From: Gordionus sp. m RMFG-2023 | Lineage: Eukaryota > Nematomorpha > Gordioida > Chordodea > Parachordodidae | Length of the DNA stretch: 64,000 nucleotides | Reading direction: 5' to 3' | Assembly (NCBI RefSeq): GCF_954871325.1 | Contig: NC_088777.1 | Coordinates: 19,755,366-19,819,365 of the forward strand | Shown: positions 47,723 through 58,891 of the stretch, piece by piece | Position numbering within the stretch: the stretch's first letter is position 1 | How the letters are laid out: every line of letters begins with the position of its first letter | Made by a program: the position numbers and the translations under genes | Notes under the pieces: model-generated | What the model was told of the DNA's origin: nothing | Seen by the model: the letters and a program-made list of their open reading frames with translations, nothing else | The model's database searches: none

Positions 47723-48660
47723 ATCATCTCCTGGTTCAGATATTATATTGTCATCTTGACTGGTCAATGATTTAATCTCATCACTAGATGCATTTCCTTC
47801 AAAATAGTCATCATGGTTATGATAATTAGGATCAGAACTATTGAAAAATGCAAAATATTGTAGGATCAAAAGTTGGCATTCAAAGTTGATTTCTATATCT
47901 TTAATTTTATTGTATTTTTTATAAAATTTTTACATATTTTTAATATATAAAGATTATATAAAAAAAACATACTATTTGATTTTAAATCATTATATACAGA
48001 CATTATATCTTCAAATGGTGCATCAACATAAACTAGCTGTATTAATTTATCTTCAGAAGATTTTTGAGACAATATATTATTTAATTTAGAGTTTGTAGAA
48101 TAAAATTTCTAATTTTATATGAAAACTTATAGTAGATAGATATAAAATATAGAAACCTTAACATTTGGATGATCAATATAATCTTCAAATAATTGTGGAT
48201 ATTTATTTAAAAAATACCTTGCAGCCAACCTACCAGATTCCTGTGAGAGTGAATAATTTCTCTATATAAAATATTGTTACAAAACAATTAAGAAAATGAA
48301 CTAAACCTTTTCAGGATTGCTAAGAGGAATCAAATAAGGATCATCATGGTATTTAAATGATGGTGATGTAAAATCCTATAATTATCTTAAAAATTATAAA
48401 ATAAAATTTAATACAATTTTAATAGTGGAGGACAACATTTTTAAAATATCTGTATGTGATCTAAATCATTGGATGCTTTAACTGATATTAAAATTATAAA
48501 ACCTAGTAATTTTTGTAGGGATATCAATTTCTAGGTTTGTAGAATATTTATAATTATTTATATATCTAGGAAAAATTTTAATTAAAAATGGACTATAAAA
48601 ATTATACAAGTATAATAGATTTTCAGTCCTAAAAAATTTTCGAAAATTTTGTAAATACAT
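47723..48660 (-). CDS. PTCD3: PTCD3 (mS39) N-terminal exons
   Basis: PTCD3 is a pentatricopeptide protein of the mitochondrial small ribosomal subunit. Exons: 48503-48660 (ATG; leader MYLQNFRKFFRTENLLYLYN, rich in Arg/Lys and hydroxyl or aromatic residues with no acid in the first dozen, as in mitochondrial targeting), 48307-48375 (SFKYHDDPYLIPLSNPEK), 48157-48261 (SQESGRLAARYFLNKYPQLF), 47973-48108 (SSEDKLIQLVYVDAPFEDIM), 47723-47898 (INFECQLLILQYFAFFN, then an acidic tail). They follow the human order (QDDPYLMP, KKSGENVAKFIINSYPKYF, recalled). Introns are 45-74 bases. The join between the first two needs a 13- or 16-nt exon near 48440 or is otherwise unresolved. Further exons lie at 40788, 37312, 30692 and 29944, so the gene spans more than 18 kb. 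Confidence 0.87.
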
Positions 48661-49268
48661 GTTACTGTCGGATAATGATATATAGCGTTAAACGTTATTG
48701 AATTTTTTTATATCTGTTTTATTAAAATATTGATCATAAAAATTTTTGCCCTTGAATAGTGTCTGTGGGCCAATTGATATAGACATTGTTGATGAATTCT
48801 ATAAACCGCGATTAGTGCTTAAATTGAGAAAGGATAAGTATTTTTCTTAAGTTAACTAAGTGGTTCCATCGTGTGACGGGCGTACGACTATCATCTCCCA
48901 TAGGATATAGTATAAATACTAATGGTAGAGGGAGAGGGAAGTCTTCTCCAACCATCTTGCCTTATAACTAGTATTATAAACTAGTTTAATGCATAAATTC
49001 TATAGTTGAGGGCTTGCTAACTACGGAGTAGACTATAGAATGGGATATAAAAATGAGATAGAAAGGAGAACTTATAATTTTTCTTGATGAAAAGGATCAG
49101 AAATATTACTTACTAACTAAGTTGATTATTTCTTGTTAAATTTTTTACACTGGTAATATCAATTTTTTATAAATTTACCATATGACATACAAACTGTTAT
49201 AAGTAACGCCATTCATTCATAAATTTACTTTAAAAAAATTGTAACAAAGAAATTTATTGTTTTCAACT
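48661..49268. promoter_or_regulatory. Shared promoter region between PTCD3 and the CDCA3-like gene
   Basis: The two ATGs point away from each other, 609 bases apart, so both promoters must sit here. The stretch 48860-48990 has a higher G+C content (GACGGGCGTACGACTATC, GGTAGAGGGAGAGGGAAG) than its surroundings. I cannot name specific binding sites. Confidence 0.45.
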
Positions 49269-49573
49269 ATGGGATCTATTTTATCAATGTTCCTATACAA
49301 AAATGGAAAAGTAGAATTAGAAAAATCAAAATCTCCTTTCAAAGCAACTAGAACAAATGTAATATACTATAAATAAACTATTTTAAATATATGTATTTTT
49401 GAGATGCTATTTAATTTTGATATTTACCCAATTTATAGATGAATAGTGTTTACGGAACAGAAGATTCAATCGTAAGCCAAAATAATTCTGACCATAAAAC
49501 TCCCTTTAAATATTTATCTTCTCTTGATCCACGTTCACCCACAGAAGGTATACCTAGGACACCTATTTTTAAA
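49269..49573 (+). CDS. CDCA3-like protein, first two exons
   Basis: Exon 1, 49269-49358, gives MGSILSMFLYKNGKVELEKS and KSPFKATRTN. Exon 2, 49439-49573, ends KYLSSLDPRSPTEGIPRTPI then FK before GTAATA. The junction AAT/GTAATA..TTATAG/ATG keeps phase 0. The string DPRSPTEGIPRTPI closely matches the repeated DPRSPxxGIxRTPI motif of CDCA3 (Tome-1), a mitotic-entry factor that also starts MGS (recalled). Later exons with the second motif were not found to the right. MGS could allow N-myristoylation. The family assignment rests on one motif plus the start, so it is moderately secure. Confidence 0.6.
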
Positions 49574-52500
49574 GTAATACTTGATAAAGTTGTAATGATA
49601 GTTATCATAGTAATTTAGATTACTATATTATATATGAAAATAATCTTATGTTATTATACCTCATAATACATGGGTGTAACCAGGATTATTCTAAGATGGG
49701 GAGGGGGCAATAATATGTGGGTTTTCCCAATAAATTTTATTGGATATCTATTGGTCCACTTATATGTTAAATTTAAAAAAAAAATTGGATGGACCAAATT
49801 TTGATGTGAGGATTTCCACTCTTTGTTATGCTTATATACCAAAATTTAGTGCGACTTAACTAAATATTTATACAAATGAGCTCTAAAAAATATGAAATGG
49901 ATATTGGTTTATCAAGTTTTACAGTTAACATGATGACATATGCTTTAAATTCCACTCCCTCAAATTCTAACCAACATTTATTGTCATATTATAACATAGT
50001 TATGCCATATTTTAACTAAATAATTATAATTTTTATACTTTAATTATTGTATATTGCTCAAATTTCTTATATTTTCAAGGTTTTTTGTAAATTAATTTAC
50101 TTATATAGTTTTCTTATCTTTTTTTGGATTGGCTTGATATATTACCTCTCTATTTTTTTGACTTACTTTTGCATTTTCTAGACCAGTTTGAGATGCTTAA
50201 CATGAATTTTTGTTTTGAATAGTTTATATAAATCAGACCTATCAAAAAATTTCAAAATTTTACTTGTTGATAATAATAAAAAAAATTTTTTGGCAAATAA
50301 TAAGTCTAAATTATTCATATTAATATTAAAATTATAAATTATAGAAAATATTTGAATTATTTATTTAAGAAATATATGCAAATATTTCATTAAACTTTTA
50401 AAATTAACACCACTATCAAATGTTTTATTTTTTTCTAGCATTTGCATTAATTATTTGACTGTGATAATGACTTTCTGCTTAAAATTTCTTAAAATAAATA
50501 TTTATAATTGGTAAGATTTTGCAATTAAAATGAGAAGAAAATAGGGTTCTTATACATCTTGTGAGCATATTTTCTTAGCTGGAATTATGATTATAATCCT
50601 ATGATTTTAAAGAATAAACAGTTAGGAAAGCTTTATGTCTAAAAGAATAACTTTCTTATAATAAATTTATTATAAAATTTTTATTTCAATTGTATGATAC
50701 ATACAAATTTCAATTATATACAATAAAATTTTTGAATATTATCTTTTCTATTATATTATAAAAAATTGAATGAATACAATTAGCATAAATATTTGATTGG
50801 TACAAATTGAAGCCTAATATATTTTATTAGAAATTTACAGATCAATTACCAACATTTTATTATTTGATTTTCTATAAGCCTAATATTAATGTAGTTTTGA
50901 TTTTAACAAACCCATATTTTTCAAAAATTTCTTATATTAAATCATGTATTATATTAATTATATTAGACACCACCCTCTCTATGACAGCTTTCTACCATCT
51001 GAATTATGTAATAATTGAATTGTGATATGATGACCTTTTTTACAAATTATTCATATTGTAATATTTAATATTGACTTTGTACAACTATTTACCATATCCA
51101 ATTAATATAATATTATATTTAATATATGTTTTTATAATGTATAAAGTTATTTGTATTTTATGAACTGGCAAATCTTTCTTTAAAGTTAAACATAATTATT
51201 AACCCTATGTTTAAAAAAGAGTTTTAAATGACGTAAATCAATAATTATTAGAAGTGTTAGTAATTTTTTATATATTTTGAACATCCTTTTATGGAACTAA
51301 CGGTCTCTCCTTCCACTTTAATGAGGACTTATTTTTTTTAGGGATATTTATTAAAATTCTCTGAGACCTTTTTTTAAAAAAGTTTTGGTTTGTTTATACA
51401 AAAAGTTTCCCTTATTTTTGTGATTAGTTCAAAGCTCTGATAAATACATACATTTTTATTTATTTTAAAATGAGATTCTTGAAATTTATTAGAAAACTAT
51501 CTTCCTCATGGCATTTTTACATTTTATTTTTGAAATTAAATATTCTACTTATTCCGATAGTGATCTGATATACTAGCCTTCAGCAACGGTTCCTTTTTAC
51601 CAAATAAGATTTTCATAATTTTTTTAGAAAAAAACGACGACTCTAATAGAGGCTAATATTTTAGACGGCATATATTGCTTGTGGCCTTCATATTAAATAA
51701 TATTAGAATTCATGATGCTCTCATTGATCTCTTTTTAAAAAAATATATAAATTTATATATTTTTTAAAACAAAAATACCTTTTTTATATTTTTTTTTATA
51801 AATTGTGTTTTTTATATTAAAGATTATTATTTTTTCAAATTTATATTAGACTTAATATCATATAAGATTTATGTTATGTGCTGAACTTGAGATATTTTTT
51901 TATTTGTGATTTTTTAACCTAGATTCTAAACAAATATCGAAATATTCTATTCATATTTGATGTATTCATATTCGAAGAATACAAATAAATTGAAAATTCA
52001 TTTCAAAAATAATTTGTAAGTTTTTGTAGATGCTTTTTTATCAATAAACACAGAATTTTCTTGTTTTAAATTGAAATTTGAAACACAATTCATAGCATAT
52101 TTTCTTTTTATAATTATAAAAACAAGACAAATTATTTATGTAAAATATTTTATACACCAAATTTATTGATCTATTATTTCAGAATAAAATATATAACTAC
52201 CAGTCAATCTTATTGTAATATAACGTTATTTTTCTAATATTTTCCATTGTAGTGGTAATTTTCAAAAAGTAAATTATTGATATTTGAACTTTTTTAGTGA
52301 CATGGCCTCCTTTTCTCAAATAATATTATTTTTTTCCAATATAGTTAGCTCGTTAAGAAGTCACTTTGTTTTTGTAAAAAAGAACACAATGTTACTAAAT
52401 AGAGTTATATAATATATAGAATACTTTAGACATCTAAATCCAATAAACTACCTTTTAAAATTAAAAATATTTTCAGTAAATTAAATATTTATCTTTGAAT

Positions 52501-52919
52501 ATTATTCGTTTCTTTGAAAATCGAATCTAAGAGGTTTAACCATCCCCCATTAATATAGTAATCCAGGGTTATGTACTGACTCATCAATTGACGTATATTC
52601 TTGCCATATATGGGCAGATTTAAATTAATATTCTTTAAGACTATTAACTAGGGCTGTGAACCCTCTATTTAAAGAAAAATGGTCTGTGTTCTTGTTCAGT
52701 TAAAAATTCCATAAACCAGGTTAAGTGTTTGGAGTGGCTTAGCTGTTTAAATCTTGTAAAAACTCATAAAATCTGTAAATATTAACGAAAAAATATTTTC
52801 AACTTCTTCAAGCATTAAATAACTAAATGATACATCTAATATATATATTTTTTAAAGAAATTAAATTAAACTTTTTAATTTATTTTTTTAAGTTAAAAAA
52901 TCCATACATATTGGGCCAT
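49574..52919. other. No gene seen; very A+T-rich
   Basis: Apart from the repeat at 49668-49750 (shared with 31125-31200) nothing is identifiable. If the CDCA3-like gene continues to the right, this is its intron. No exon with the expected RTP motif was seen in a read of the plus strand. Confidence 0.5.
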
Positions 52920-53336
52920 ACATGATAGATGTATAATTTCCACAAATGTAGTTGCATCTGTATTATTTATTTATTTTGAGAATATTTTTATATTGCAATT
53001 GATGTAGATATACTCCCCTGTACTGACTTATATGAATGAAATTGGATAAAAATAAAACAGGATAGAAAGAAATTTACAAACTAGACATGTTTTTCGAATA
53101 AATATTTAAAATTTATTTTTAAAATATAAAAATAATCAATTAATGTCTCTCAAAATTATTATTTATATATTAAAAAAGTTAAAATACTAAAAAAAAAATT
53201 GTGGGAGAAATTTAAAAATTGCGGTAGATTTTTACGTGAGATTTCTAATTGCGATAGTTTTGCGGGAGAGAGATTGTGCTTGTAAACTAAAAAATTGCGG
53301 GAGTCTCCCGCTGATGGGGGTAGACATGTCAACCCC
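52920..53336. mobile_element. Partial reverse copy of the 3122-5533 hAT
   Basis: This is the inverse of 3122-3570: CACAAATGTAGTTGCATCTG, GACTTATATGAATGAAAT, AAATTTACAAACTAGACATG and the end GGGAGTCTCCCGCTGATGGG all recur. The terminus has drifted to GTCAACCCCG. The rest of the element is missing, so it was truncated at about 52920. Confidence 0.9.
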
Positions 53337-53564
53337 GTGTAGCACGCAGAAAAAAAATGAATCTTTCCTGGATTTTCCAGATAACTACCATAGATATTAT
53401 AACCATCATCGAAGGCCACAAAGATTAATCAAAAACAGCGTCACAACGTTATCTAATATTTAAAAAAAGGGGCTAAGATCTTTTAATTAAAGTTAACTGA
53501 AAATAAGTAGGGCAAAAAAACAAACTAATATTGTTCAAAGCCATCCATTATTCAATGATGTATC

Positions 53565-53710
53565 GCTCAATGGCGTCACTAGGGAAGGGCGCGCAGGGGC
53601 TCGAGCCCCCTGAAATATTTGAATAACCCCCTGAAGAAAAAAGATTTTTTTTAATGGCTCCTTAATAGCCCCTAGAGCTAAAAATAAATTTTTTGATTGC
53701 TCCCTGAACG
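53565..53710. mobile_element. hAT-like MITE fragment (CAATGGCGTCACTAGGG)
   Basis: The end CAATGGCGTCACTAGGGAAG is followed by GGGGCTCGAGCCCCCTGAAA. It is the same family as 1722-1925. The right side with GCCCCTAGAGC may be an internal inverted part. No duplication seen. Confidence 0.55.
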
Positions 53711-55324
53711 ATTTCTTTTATAATTCTATTACGTAATATATAGATTTAATTTTATTATCTAAAAGACTATCTTAATTTTTATTAAATGAATATTATTTTA
53801 ATTATTAGATTAGATTAATACATATAAATTATATTTTTCTATGTCAGCTTGCAATCAAATTCTGTGTTAACAATAGAATATCAATATCACTCACTAAATA
53901 TTTATTTAGCATAAACAGTTAAAGCTTAATTGACTTTTATTATTTAAATTATTATATAACCCTATTTAAATAAATATAATCATTTATTAATTGAAAATTA
54001 ATAAGTTTAATATTGTAATTAGCCGAGTCAAAATCACTAATATTTATTATTCATTTTAAAATTTAATTACATGCCTCTTTATAAAAATATTTTCAAGGTT
54101 CAAATAAGTTTAAGAGATTTCTTTATAAAAAGTAAGTAATATAGTTTATAATCCTCTATTATATATAATTGGTTATAAAATATTAAGTAAAATGCCACTT
54201 TTACAGACGTATTTGACAGGTTTTACTAATAAATGCTTTTGATAATAAATATAAGCAACAATTTGCATTTAATTATTTAACGCCATCTATTTATTTAAAA
54301 ATATTATTTAAAATTAAACATCTTATTATTCATCCCACAATGGATATAATAAATTAGATATCTTTTCTTCTCTTTTTTTACTCGTTTTTAGGAAAGTTAT
54401 TTTTTTTTTCTTTGAAAAACAGTTTTGAGTTAAATTTTTAATACGAGTATATTTTTGATATTATTACAAACTACTATTATTTTAAGATCTAATATACCAA
54501 CTAGAGATAGTGCGATAATAATATATAAAATCTTAATCGTTTTCATCATATTACTCTGGTTCTTATTTGATAGTTACAAAATGTTTCATTTATTATATGG
54601 AATCCTAAGCCGTGTAAATAACTTATGGCTTCAATATATTTGCATAATTTCTTCTAAAGATTTCTAGTGTTTTTGCTTTAACAATTTATCTAACATAATA
54701 AATTCTGATATGAGTTAACATCGTGTGTGTCAATGACTGCCAATTAACCAGCATCTATTATTTGTGTAGCTATGTAAGTTTAGATTATTACTACAGCTGA
54801 AACTTAAAGTATGGGATTGCATATTTTAGATAAGCAATAATGATCAAATGTGTAGTTGTTTATATAACATTAAAAATGAAAGATAATCTTTTAGAAATAT
54901 TTCTCACAATAATTCTCTCTATTACTTATCTAGCTTCCATCATGTTATCTAAAAGTAAGCTCTAACCATTATATAGTTTTATGATTTGGATTGGTGGTTT
55001 ATATTCTCTTCTTCAAGAATTGTTAATTTGGTTAGGCCTATAAATTTTTTCTATTAAACATTGTCTAAAATGGTAACAGGGAGTTATATTAGCTTCATGA
55101 CCTTTTGTCAATGTAAGTTGTTAAGAATTATATTATATTATGTGGTTTTTAGAAACTATTATTGATTGAGGCATATGTATGAAATAATTAACCTTTTTTA
55201 TCACTTGTAATTCTTTAGACGCAAAATCTTTTTATACCAATAATCGAAAATACAATATTATTCTTATGTCTTGCATTGTTTTAAATATTTATATGCTAGT
55301 TTATTTTTTATTAATATAATTTTT

Positions 55325-56335
55325 TTTTTCTCTTTAGCTTTCACCTTTTCTGGTGGTAAGCTCCTTCAACATCTCTCTCCACTTTATGTTATTCATCAAT
55401 CTCTTTTATCTAATTTATACTTCTTTATATTGGCTCTAACTTTATGGCACCATTGAAGTTTTGGTCTTACTCTTTTACGTTTGCCCATCACTTCCAAACT
55501 CTCAACTTTATTTCCTATGTAGTTCATAGGCCTTCTCATTGTGTGCCAATACTACCTAAGTCTGTTTACCATTAACTTAGTCTTAATGGGCACTATCTTT
55601 AAACTACTTAGTATTCTTGTACTGCGCACTTTATCATTTCTTGTTACCACAGAAATCATCTTCAGCATTCTGATCTCCATAGTTTGTAGACTTTTCTAGT
55701 CTGTTGGTTTTACTATGGAACTGTAAATTTTTCCCTTTAATTTGTGTGGGATTCTTTTGTCAAATAGCACTTCAGATAAAGATCTCCACTTTAACCATCC
55801 TTGATTAATCTTACTCTTTATCTCTTTTTCTATTGTGACGTTTGTTTGTATAGTGGAGCCCAAATATTTGCAGCTTTCAATTGCCGATATCTGCCATTCA
55901 TTTATATCAATACTCTCTGTTTCATCTCCTCCTATCACCATATACTCCGTCTTTTCTCTAATTACTTTTAATCCGTGCGTTTCTAGGATATTTATCCAAC
56001 TCACTAATCTTTCTTTTATTTCATCCTTAGATTCGGCAAGTATCACAATATCATCTGCAAATATCATATTCCACGGGACTGTTTGAGGTATAGACTGTGC
56101 TAATACATCTATTACAGTAATGAAGAGAAGTGGGCTGAGAGCCGACCCTTGATGAACTCCTTCGGCTATTGTGAAGCCTGCTGAAGTACCTATTGTGCTG
56201 CGGACCATTGTTGTATGGCCCATATACATATCCTATATTATTCTTATATATTTTTCAGGAACCTTTTTGTGGCGTAGCGCCCACCAAATAAGTTTTCTTG
56301 GGATTCTATCGAAGGCCTTTTCTAGATCGAGAAGC
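55325..56335 (-). pseudogene. RTE-like LINE, 5'-truncated
   Basis: The reverse transcriptase half of a non-LTR retrotransposon: LDLEKAFDRIPRKLIWWALR and KVPEKYIRII (56335-56233), then after a stop MYMGHTTMVRSTIGTSAGFT, HQGSALSPLLF, the catalytic FADDIVI (about 56075), LETHGLKVIREKTEYMV and YLGS. It continues past a stop near 55696 as MEIRMLKMISVVTRNDKVRS and RPKLQWCHKVRANIKKY to about 55330, the RTE-style C-terminus. The 5' end is lost where another element joins at 56336. At least two in-frame stops make it inactive. Confidence 0.85.
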
Positions 56336-56453
56336 CCAGGCAAAAGCGGACTGAAGGCCCACAAATAAAAAAGTTTGGGGGCTTCGCCCCCCGTAAATTT
56401 CTTTTTAGGTGAGCCCCCTGGGTTTGTAAAGGCTAGCGACGCCCCTGGTATCG
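56336..56453. mobile_element. hAT-like MITE end inserted at the LINE 5' side
   Basis: It contains GGGGGCTTCGCCCCCCGTAA and ends GCTAGCGACGCCCCTG, an inverted form of the CAGGGGCGTCGCTAGC end common to a hAT MITE family. The minus-strand frame running through it into LDLEKAFDR is therefore a chance fusion. Just beyond, 56460-56542 forms an imperfect hairpin (TATGGTTTGCATTTGCACG against GTCGATATACAAACCAC), perhaps another tiny MITE. Confidence 0.6.
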
Positions 56454-57875
56454 CTATATTATGGTTTGCATTTGCACGTCGATTAAATGCATTAATAATG
56501 TGCATACATACATTGATAAATTTAGTCGATATACAAACCACAAAAAGGAGCTATTTGACTCCTTTTTTTGTAAACATTTTAATTGATCAATCTCAAATCT
56601 AATATATACCTTTAATATGATTACTCATTTAATGCACAAATCCTTGCTGGACTTCAGTAAATCTTTTAGGCAATGGTTTCAATTCCAAAATTGATATAAT
56701 TTTATATATAAAAATAATTAGTGAATGTGTTCCTTTTTTATATAAATTTATAAAAAATATAATATATATGGTTAATCACGTGACCAATCAATCTGACAGG
56801 GACATCAAATAATTTCTTGCCAAAGGAAAATATATCAAGTTTAATATTTTTTTTATAAGATAGGGTGGTGGAGTGCCCACTTAATTGTGGGATGTCTCCC
56901 CAGTATATAATATGATATGATATGATTTTATAAGATAAGAGATATTTTATACTGGATTTTTTCTTTTCTTTATAATTTTTTCATATAAGATATCTATTGA
57001 TTTAATATTTTTAAAATTCGATATCAAATATTTATTAACACAAGCTCTTTAGCATATGATAGAAATATTAAAAATATGATATTAGAGCTTGCAGTGTATC
57101 TTATAATATACTATAATTACAGTCATAGTTAATCATATAGTAATTACAATGGACTTTTTTAGATATTCATAAATTTATAACTAATTGCAAATATTTCACC
57201 CAAATCTACCCGTACCCAATTGATGTGGCATTTAATTTAAAGAGGTAATGTTTAAAAAAAAAACTATAATAAATATTTTAATAAATTGTTTATACTTTGA
57301 GGATTCAGAATGTGTTTTAAGATTTAAATAATATTTAGGATTTAATCTAATCAGGCTTGAACCAAAAGTGCCCCCAACATACATCTATCTCCCCTACATG
57401 TTTAAATGAACGTGGCCCAGTATGAAAAAGGAATATGAACTTATTTTTTATAAACTAGGGAAAATCATCATCCAATATGTTGTATATTGGTAAGAATGAA
57501 AAAGAGTTAAAGATAATGTTAAACAGATTATATAAATGAAATTGATATAAAAGAGTTATGCTAATTAAAAAAATCATAAAAAAGTTTAAACATGTATATT
57601 TTACTTAGGGACCCATGTTATCCCCGAATCCCATCCCTTAAATATGCCACACCAAAAATTTGTGCTAAAATAAGATCTGAAGTTAGAGATATCTTTAATA
57701 GAATTGATACTTATGCTATTAGTAAATCAATTATAATATTTTTTAATAATTAAACTTATTAAATTTTTTTATAATTTTGCACAAAACTTGATAAGTGTCA
57801 TTTATATAGTCAATTATTTTTTTCAGAAAATATCAATACAAACTTATTTTAGTTTACAATTATAATAATCATTGC

Positions 57876-58305
57876 TAGAGATCTTCAAAGTCTGGGCTGA
57901 GATTTTTATAAAAAAAGTTATAATGGGCAGGTCCTGGCAAAAAAATACAACAGGCAGGGCTGGGCAATTTGTGCAAAACATATTTTTGGGCCATTAAAAT
58001 TTTAACATATTTTTTTGATTTTTAAGTAGGTGAAAAAAATTGATATTGATATTAAAAATCTGATGGCTGGAAAATTTATATGAAGAAATTTAATAAGCCG
58101 GGGGGGGGGGGGGTTGTAAAACACTATCAGACGCCTAACCATAAAATTTTTACAGGCTATGCAAATATTTAAAAAAAATTATAATGGGCCAGCTGGTTTA
58201 ACTTAAAAAAAACTATAGCCAGGACTGGCGAAAATTTATTTGGACCAGGCCAGACAACTTGTGTAAAAATTCTATACAAACTGGACCTGGCTTTGCTGAC
58301 CTCTA
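57876..58305. mobile_element. hAT MITE, TAGAGATCTTCAAAG ends
   Basis: The ends TAGAGATCTTCAAAGTCTGG and GGCTTTGCTGACCTCTA are inverted. GGGCAGG/CTGGC-type strings lie inside. The flanks ATCATTGC and GTCATCAT match poorly, so the insertion is old. A run of 14 G occurs at about 58101. Confidence 0.65.
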
Positions 58306-58891
58306 GTCATCATATCAGTAAATTTTACTTAAAAATCTTGTAAAAAATTCTCTTATTTATTTGCATAATTTATAACAATGATTTATTAATCAAACCAATA
58401 ATTTATTTAAATCCTAAATTCTCTAAATTTTTAACACTGAATTCTTTATGGCAGAGACGCAATTGCTCTTCTTTGAACCCTTTATTCCTCATTCATGTTT
58501 TTATTTTAATTTTTGGAACATTATCTGGCCAATATAATATATTAAAAAAATTTTATTAAAAAAAATTTGTAAAAAACGAAAATATCGATTTTTTTAAATT
58601 AAAATTTTTTTCTTTACGAAATCCTTTTTTTTGCACAAAATAATTTTGACAGGGATATAATGACTTTAAAGGAATTTACATTATATCTAACGAAAATGAT
58701 TATTAACAAAATAAATTAAACAGCGTCATTTCATATAAATTGTATATTATTAACAGTATTCTAATGATGTTAGGTTAAGTAATATATTTTTTATTTGAGC
58801 GGCAAACGTTTATGAGATGTTTGCTCATTATTATTAAAATAAATATCAAGATAATAATTTGATATTAGTCATATTATACACATTAAGGATC

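Noticed and set aside
55835-56602. Plus-strand frames at 55835, 56171 and 56375
   Set aside because: They are shadows of the minus-strand LINE reverse transcriptase and of the MITE inserted beside it.
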